A stretch of DNA of 64,000 bases, taken from the NCBI RefSeq assembly GCF_032854445.1, contig NC_088301.1:5998044-6062043 (forward strand), read 5' to 3'. The stretch's first letter is position 1. Each line of letters opens with the position of its first letter. A program made the position numbers and the translations under genes. The notes under the pieces are model-generated. The model saw nothing but the letters and a program-made list of their open reading frames with translations, was not told the origin of the DNA and ran no database searches. Below, one piece after another: positions 57,701 through 64,000 of the stretch. This DNA comes from Liolophura sinensis. Its lineage: Eukaryota > Mollusca > Polyplacophora > Chitonida > Chitonidae.

Positions 57701-60700
57701 TTTGTTGAACGTGGGAATATTTTTTGGACATTTTTGTATGTTCTGAGAGATAAATCGGTGTAGTACTCAACGACACCGGAAGGAAGTGGGCATTCCCGAT
57801 TGGGGCGTAGAATGGACTGTCAAGTTGCTCGAATTCTGTACTGGTGCGAGCATAATTTGGATGCATGGTGTTTTCGTAACTTGACCTTTCCTAACGCGAT
57901 ACTCTCGGGCTGGATGAAATAAAATTGCCGATGGAATCTCCCAGACTATAACATTCCAAGATGAATGTGTGACAGGAACTTCAAATTCAGAGCGAGGCTC
58001 GTTTTGAGACGTTCGATTCTGCCAGAACTTTTTCACTTCCTTGCACTGTGCATAAGGGTAGACAACTCTGTCTATTTGCCTATTTTCCTCCGTCCCTGCC
58101 ACTGTGATTACCTTCTGCGTGCATTAATACAAATTTACGACAACATCATAGCCAATATGCTAATCTAGTCGGCATGAATTGAGTCGATTTGAACAAACGT
58201 TTATGTATGAAAAATAGCTAACAACAAGTAGGAGTTGGTCGAATAGTTTCACCAAATGCATAAACATACACTGCATTTATTTCATCTCTTTTCCTGATTG
58301 GAGGATACCGCACTGCCCGAAAAAAAATATATCGACCTTGTGCAAGAGACTGGGGATATTTTCCGGTATATAACTTACAGATTTCACCTACAGAGTGAGT
58401 ACAATTTGCTTGTGATATTGATGAAAGGCAAGTAGTATCCATCAATTAAAACAACATTAAACGCCTCTCACAGCGGCCTTGATAGTTAGTCGATCTCAAA
58501 GCCCCAGGAAGTTTCATCTTAATGTTGTAAATTTCCAGTGGGGGGAGGGGGGGGGGGGCTTGGGTTGAACTAACAAAACGATTCAAAGAGAGGCATCTAG
58601 ACCGAGGGGCCTCTACCCACTATCACACTCTAGATTGATACCTATGTGGTAGTAATGTAGAATAATAATGATTGTCGAATCGAACAACAATGGAAAAAAA
58701 TAACAAACGTGCATAAGATAAAGGTAAAATATGTTTAACTGTGCAACTCTCAGATGACTATATAAATACAATCATAGTTCCAAACCGACTGGGCATACGG
58801 TAAAACATTATCAGACTTACATCAATATAACAATGACAATGACTCCGATGACCAAAACAACGATGATTCCAACGGCACTGCCGGCAATGACTCCCGTGTA
58901 ATTCGGAGGGTTTACGGGCAATTCTGAAAATATAAGACCGATTAAGTCTGTAATAAGCAAGATTTGGATGGTAATGATATTGGTCTATTGTGGCAGGGTT
59001 TTCACTTGCCTGAGTTGAATTCATTATCGGTGATCAATCTGTTGAATTAGTTTTTATGAGCACGTAAGTGTAATTCCGTTCCGTTGATGTATAATGATGG
59101 CTTGACGATACTGTAAATCAATATACTGGCAATATGTTACCATATGTCTCAACAAACAACGAGAATGAAGACTAACAAGACAATATGCAGACAATGGGAA
59201 AACGACACTTGGAGGCAGAATGCGTCCTTGTTACCTTCAAGCATGGACAAAATTGCTGTGTGTGACTGAAGTGCCTTACACAGTCGCCGCCGATTCTTTC
59301 CGCGTAACAATTACGAATTGCGCAATGTATAACCGATCACATATTTGTCAGCTTGGCTAGCAGTTGTGAGCCACACTCTCGCCAAGCGTATGAGTGGCAA
59401 GGTTAAATTAATTTTTGTGATCGGTAGAAATTAATTTCAGAGTTATTGTACTCAGTTGAACTGATGATAAATTAACGGCCGATATGTGATATAACGATCT
59501 CTTGCCAGGACTTCGATAAATTCCTACTTTTTAAGCCTTTACATGAGCAGTTAGAATAAAACGCTAAATGATTTATTTGATTGATGTTTTACGCCGTACT
59601 CAAGAATATTTCACTTATACGACGGCGGCCAGCATTGTAGTGGGAGGAAACCGAACAGAGCCCGGAGGAAACCCACGACCATTTGAAGGTTGCTGGCAGA
59701 CTTTCCCACGTACGGCCGGAGAGGAAGCCAGCATGAGCTAGACTTGAACTCACAGCGACCGCAATAGTGAGATACTCTCGGGTCATTACGCTGCGCTAGC
59801 GCGAAACACTAAATGAGGTAAATTGACAATTTCATCGCTTATGTGTGACCATTTGTCAAATATCAAACTGCCATTGTAAGTCTTCTATTATAGTGAAGGT
59901 AAAATATTTATAGACGAAAACCAAAGAGGAAAACACTTTTCACATGGAGCACTTGAAATACCTGATTTGCACCAGAGCTCGTAATACCCTTCTGCACATC
60001 GTGGTTCTCGGTCGGGACAGTGCCCGGATGTGGTGTTACAGACAGCGTTTCCTTCGGCACAGAAGCCACAGGTTTCTTTACAATCCGGACCATAAGTGCC
60101 CATGGTACATTCTGCAGCAGAATTTACACAACTTTTATTCGAAGCTTCGAATATGCAGACTTGTCGGAAATATTCAATATTTCTAATAATATAAATAATA
60201 GTCAGGTGATCAAAACCATTTAAGGAGACAAGTTTTTAAATTGTTTGTACGGTTTAAACATATTTCAACTGACCATCCAAACACCAACTGTTCGGCAGTA
60301 CAGGCAGGAGTAAAATACGACTACTCTGTATATAGTCATAATAACTACTACGTGTACTCCGCCAAAGTAAGAAGATTAGGGCCTCTGTGTCTGAGCGGTT
60401 AGTGTGTTAGCATAGACCAATGGCACAGAAGCCTCCCGCCGGTGCGGTCGCTGTGAGTTCAAGTCAAAAGGTCAATAAAATAATAAAGAGATTAAATAGA
60501 AAATTCACATTTTTACAGCAAAATCGGCTTTGGGCAATAAGGCATTTTGAGGGTGGGGAGGTGGGGTTGGTAGAAGGAGACAGGGATACTAATGGGAAAT
60601 GCAACAGATACGGGGAATCTTTTGTCATTAGTGTCAGTTATCCGTCTATCAGAATGACATCACCAAGCTGAACTAACCTGTATCACACTTTACACCAGTG

Positions 60701-63700
60701 TATCCCAGCATGCACCTGGGTGTTCCCTCTGGGCAGTTCCCGGATTTAGCGTCACAAACAGATCGGCCTTTGGCACAGTTCCCACATCTCTGCAAACAGT
60801 CAGGACCGTAATTTCCCTCGCAAGCTAAACGAACCAGATTTATGACCGATTTACTTCGATGTTATACTGCACTGTGCTGAAACCAGGACATGGCCTTTTG
60901 TATACGGCATAAATAAAGGTGTATTGTTACCTAGGAATTGGACAATGGTAAAAGAACCTTTACTGTAATTCTGACTGAGCTTACGTCTGTTCGCCTAGAA
61001 CATCTATTCAGCACACACCTTTCCAAAACCACTGAATCATTTCAACAGAACATTACTTGACATTTCAGTTGTCTGTCTGATTTTAAATCTACGACGTTTT
61101 AGAGAAAGCCTAAGATGCCATTTACTCGCGTCATACTCTGTGATAGATACCAACAGCGTCAGTGCCTTAGGTATGCGTCCAGCACAGCTAACAGATAAAG
61201 TGCCTATATCACACTTTAGACCAGAATATCCCGGCATGCATCTGGGCTTTGTGTCGGCACACGTTCCGGATACAGTGTCACAAGATAATTGGTCATCCGC
61301 ACAATGTCCACATCTCGTGGCACAATCAGGTCCGTAGTTCCCTAAGCTGCAGACTGATAACACAAAATCACAGTTGAGTGTGGTTATTCAACATTGTTTG
61401 TAGTCTGGTAATTTTTGGCACATAGGCGTACGAAGACTGACACATTTAGGAAAGGAGGAACGTACAGATGTAGAGAGTAAGCCAACGGTTTCACCACGTA
61501 CATCTAATTGGCGAAAACCCTAACTAATCTGTGAATTTATTCATTTGGAGAGAATTGAATGCCGCTGTAAAATATTTTAACACTAAAAAACATATCTTGA
61601 GAAAATATTGGTGGCATTTGTATAATATACTTGCGGTGATACAAAAAAGGAAATATATTTCAAAACACGAGTTGGCGTCTCTTAAAGTAAAAAAGACAAC
61701 ACCTGACTAATGTTTATGTCCAATAAAAGACTACCATTCAAAGTACAGTCAAACCTGCTGTATGCGGCCAGTGAAGGGACACGTAAAAAGTAGCCGCATA
61801 TGACAGTTGGCCACATAAGACAGGTTGTGAAGACCAAGCCAGATCACAACAGAATAAAGTTAACACATGTAGGCCTACATAATAATCTTATACATAATTG
61901 TTAAAGCACTAATCTGGTCAGCTACATAAATTTTATAGAAATATAACAAAACTCAATAATTTCAAGATTTGCGGGGTAGACGTATGGATTTCACGCACTT
62001 AACAGCCGATTACACAAAGAGTTTCAGGTGAGGGCACGCATGGCAGGAGAACTTTCTTCTCGTCATTGTCAAGCCCTAAAAAGCCATGTGCTAGTTTGGC
62101 CTTCGTAGCTGTAAATGACTATTCTAACAAAGTTTTGGACTGTAAATGGCAAACTGCTGAGATGTTTAATCATATTTGCCATTACCGGTGAAACAACAAT
62201 TCATGGCGCGGACCTAGTGCAGGGGTGTCCAGACAATAACCAGCTAGGCCTGATTAAAGAACAGTAGAGTTCACTGCTATTGACCAATAATGTTATCACT
62301 TCACTTCTCATCACAAAGTGACAGGTTGTAAGTTTTAATCACTGTAAAAACTATTGAAGTCGGGTGGTCGCCATTTTTAAATTTTTGAATGTCCGATGCG
62401 GCAATCATCATTAAAGTTGAAAGTCTCGGCCGCTCAGGACAGGCTGCTATAGAATTTGGTGGCAAATTATGTTGGCCGGTGGACATGTTGGACAAGTGCC
62501 CACATATTACAGGTCGTTTAACATGGAAAATTGTTTGATCGCGGCAGAGAGTGGCCGCATACGGCATATGGACGATGATTACAGGTGGCAGTAGGTACAA
62601 GTTTGACTGTATCTTAAACCGGCATTAAATATTTTTTTTAGATTTTTGTCAAACCCAGCAACAGTTTGACACAGATTCGTCTTGACACAGATTCAGCACG
62701 TCTCCATTACCGAGAGCAAGGATTCGTCACGTGTACTCCAGCTCTCTAACGTTGAAGTTATTTTTCGTATGATAGTCTAAGCAGTAGCCTATGGCAGATA
62801 AATGTTGAGGTCTTCGGCAATGAAGGCCCAAGTGATCAATATAGTCTTTCTCAGAAAATGGACATACTGGAAGAGTATTTCTTCCACTGCTTGAACTATT
62901 GATACAGTAGACCTACTATATCATTTATAAGGAACTCTGGCGATCCTGTTTAAATAGAGTTATTCCTGGTTCAGGTCGTATCCTACAGAGGGGCTGTGCT
63001 GGTGATTTTGACCCCTGTTTTAAATGTTTACAAAGTTACTATAGGGTTGTTGTACAAATGTATCCATGGTCACCTCTGAAAGAAATGGAACTAAACCTAG
63101 GCACCACTGAAGCTGATCTAGGCAATCGACTGTCCATAGTCATCGTGGACGTCAAAGAAAGCACATCGGCTTGAACACGGCGTTTCAATAAAGTTACTGT
63201 ATTTAACAAAGAAAACAGAAAATACCCCTTATAATGCGAGAAAGACGAAGGAGCAAACTATAAACTCTTAAGTTGCAACAGATTCAGAGAAAATTATATA
63301 ATCAGGTATAGCCTAATTAATTTTAAGTGTTGTCCGGTGACATGCCGTCTTCTCATTCCCACAAACCTTCGGCATTCCTAATGAATTTTGCACTGTATCT
63401 GATATTTGTTATTTAGAAAACGCAAAAATGAACAACAAAAATGCATTTGGGGAGATGAATGTAGTTTGGACCGTAACGGTATACTAGTGTCTGACATAAT
63501 TTAATTGTGATACCGTCATGGAATATTACACGGTTTGTAAATCAACTGAATTTGCGTCTGTGGTGATTCGTAAATAACAGAGACCTGCGCTACATTTGGT
63601 GAAATCCCGCTTCGATATTCAGCTTTGAATATCAAACCAGGAAATAGGAACTGCGAACTAGGTTCACATCTGATTGTCGAAGCGGGAACTGGGAACTGGG

Positions 63701-64000
63701 AGCTTACTTCACTGACATGTCAAAATCACCAGCACAACCCCCAGTGGCTACGACAGGGTGGCTGGAAATCTCTGTCAGTGATACAGTACGACTACTGCAT
63801 CAACGGTTTAAGCAGTGGAAGAAATATTCTTCCAGTGTGTCGAATTTCCGATAAAACTATGTTTATTACTGGGGCCTTCATCGCCGTAGTCCACAAGTTT
63901 TATCTACCAAAAGGTACTGTTTAGTCTATTGTGCGGAAAATGGCTTCGACGTTAGAGATCTAGAGTAAAAGCGCTGGAACTTGTAATTTATCAACTACAG
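54560..64000 (-). CDS. Gene C: paralogous receptor, 3' part only (E6-E10)
   Basis: Exons are visible at 61204-61353 (E6), 60678-60824 (E7), 59962-60111 (E8), 58821-58923 (E9) and 54560-54758 (E10). E5 and everything 5' of it fall beyond the right edge, because the window ends about 55 bases before the expected E5 donor. It is the most diverged copy in the array (clearly lower identity than A versus B, by eye) with several intron indels. E6 ends at a GC rather than a GT donor, which could mean a rare GC-AG intron or impaired splicing. The reading frame is otherwise open in every visible exon. Confidence 0.7.
55070..56065. repeat. Degenerate TGAGGTA repeat region (E9-E10 intron, gene C)
   Basis: Paralogous region with the same two clusters and a few more exact TGAGGTA matches. 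Confidence 0.55.
57124..57205 (-). mobile_element. SINE tail fragment in gene C E9-E10 intron
   Basis: 'ttatttgatgagtg' through 'tcaagaatatttcacttata'. The equivalent gene B positions (18531, 27893, 37255) lack it and read 'ggaatttatgatgagcctg'. Confidence 0.5.
58821..58923 (-). CDS. Gene C E9: TM exon
   Basis: ELPVNPPNYTG plus the helix VIAGSAVGIIVVLVIGVIVI-VIL, with conservative changes only (L/V, V/I, A/V). The AT|GTAAGT donor with its built-in stop is retained. Confidence 0.77.
59559..59816 (-). mobile_element. tRNA-derived SINE with 13-bp direct repeats (gene C E8-E9 intron)
   Basis: Best preserved copy of this SINE. Direct repeats aaacgctaaatga and aaacactaaatga (12 of 13) lie at 59559-59571 and 59804-59816. 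On the minus strand the head has a box-B-like GAGTTCAAGTC and the tail is (AAATAAA)-like. Confidence 0.7.
59962..60111 (-). CDS. Gene C E8: EGF-like module 5
   Basis: ECTMGTYGPDCKETCGFCAE and onward as in gene A; L to M, I to K and S to F changes, eight cysteines kept. Acceptor CTGCAG and donor GTATTT are conserved. Confidence 0.77.
60379..60464 (+). mobile_element. SINE tRNA-like head, gene C E7-E8 intron
   Basis: Box-A-like 'tctgagcggttagt' and box-B-like 'gtgagttcaagtc', on the plus strand. The matching piece in gene A (1724-1790) and the gene B units is shorter and more decayed. Confidence 0.5.
60678..60824 (-). CDS. Gene C E7: EGF-like module 4
   Basis: ACEGNYGPDCLQRCGNCAKG then VCDAKSGNC, PRCMLGYTGVKCDT. 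Eight Cys are present, and the Pro in CMPGY is Leu here. The donor is GTTAGT. Confidence 0.75.
61204..61353 (-). CDS. Gene C E6: EGF-like module 3 with GC donor
   Basis: VCSLGNYGPDCATRCGHCAD continuing QLSCDTVSGTC...PGYSGLKCDI. All eight Cys are present. The 5' splice site reads ATAG|GCACTT where A and B have ACAG|GTACTT. GC-AG introns exist, but this context is poor, so splicing may be weak or the exon may be read through. Confidence 0.68.
61744..62611. mobile_element. Mariner/pogo-like element, gene C, internally deleted
   Basis: Both ends are kept, but more than 200 bp of the middle are missing between 'ggtgaaacaacaa' and 'cagtgcaggggtgtcc'-like sequence. Confidence 0.5.

Overview
This window is eukaryotic, most likely from a bivalve mollusc. 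Coding potential sits in short exons with GT-AG borders and kilobase introns. The introns carry tRNA-derived SINE pieces whose body (a 'ttttacgccgtactcaagaa' type sequence) and a second SINE ending in a (GTGA)n tail ('aaccccaagcactcactcac' on its sense strand) are both types I recall from bivalve and gastropod genomes. The species cannot be named from the sequence alone. There is no operon structure, CRISPR array or rRNA gene.

The window is a head-to-tail tandem array of one receptor gene, all copies on the minus strand. The basic repeat is about 19.7-20.1 kb. The ten-exon model (E1-E10) is a signal peptide (E1); a short EGF-like module (E2); an F5/8-type C (discoidin/fucolectin-like) domain split over two exons (E3, E4); four 8-cysteine EGF-like modules of the MEGF10/SREC/CED-1 kind (E5-E8); a juxtamembrane and transmembrane exon (E9); and a 65-residue cytoplasmic tail with two tyrosines (E10). 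All E1-E8 borders are phase 1, and E9 changes phase from 1 to 2. For gene B with one cassette this adds up to 1506 nt, 501 residues. Gene A: E1-E9 at 12763 down to 356, with its E10 left of the window. Gene B: 51183 down to 15971. Gene C: E6-E10 at 61353 down to 54560, with E1-E5 right of the window.

Gene B holds the main novelty. A 9,362-bp segment carrying E4-E9 is present three times in tandem (17951-27312, 27313-36674, 36675-46037), nearly identical, with both breakpoints in introns and the same junction twice. E4-E8 form an 807-nt (269-codon) phase-symmetric cassette, so cassettes could be chained or chosen in frame. Each cassette also ends in a TM exon, which shifts the frame and gives an immediate stop if it is joined to the next cassette. 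The array is either a very recent intragenic triplication or an assembly duplication.

Between genes A, B and C there are about 3.2-3.4 kb of intergenic DNA (12764-15970 and 51184-54559), with no gene I can support apart from a weak short ORF. The introns hold a nonautonomous Tc1/mariner- or pogo-like element, a solo LTR-like fossil, SINEs (one with a clear 17-bp target-site duplication), a 32-bp minisatellite and TGAGGTA-rich degenerate repeats. The proteins are probably cell-surface recognition receptors (lectin-like and scavenger-like, possibly immune or phagocytic). That role is inferred from architecture only.
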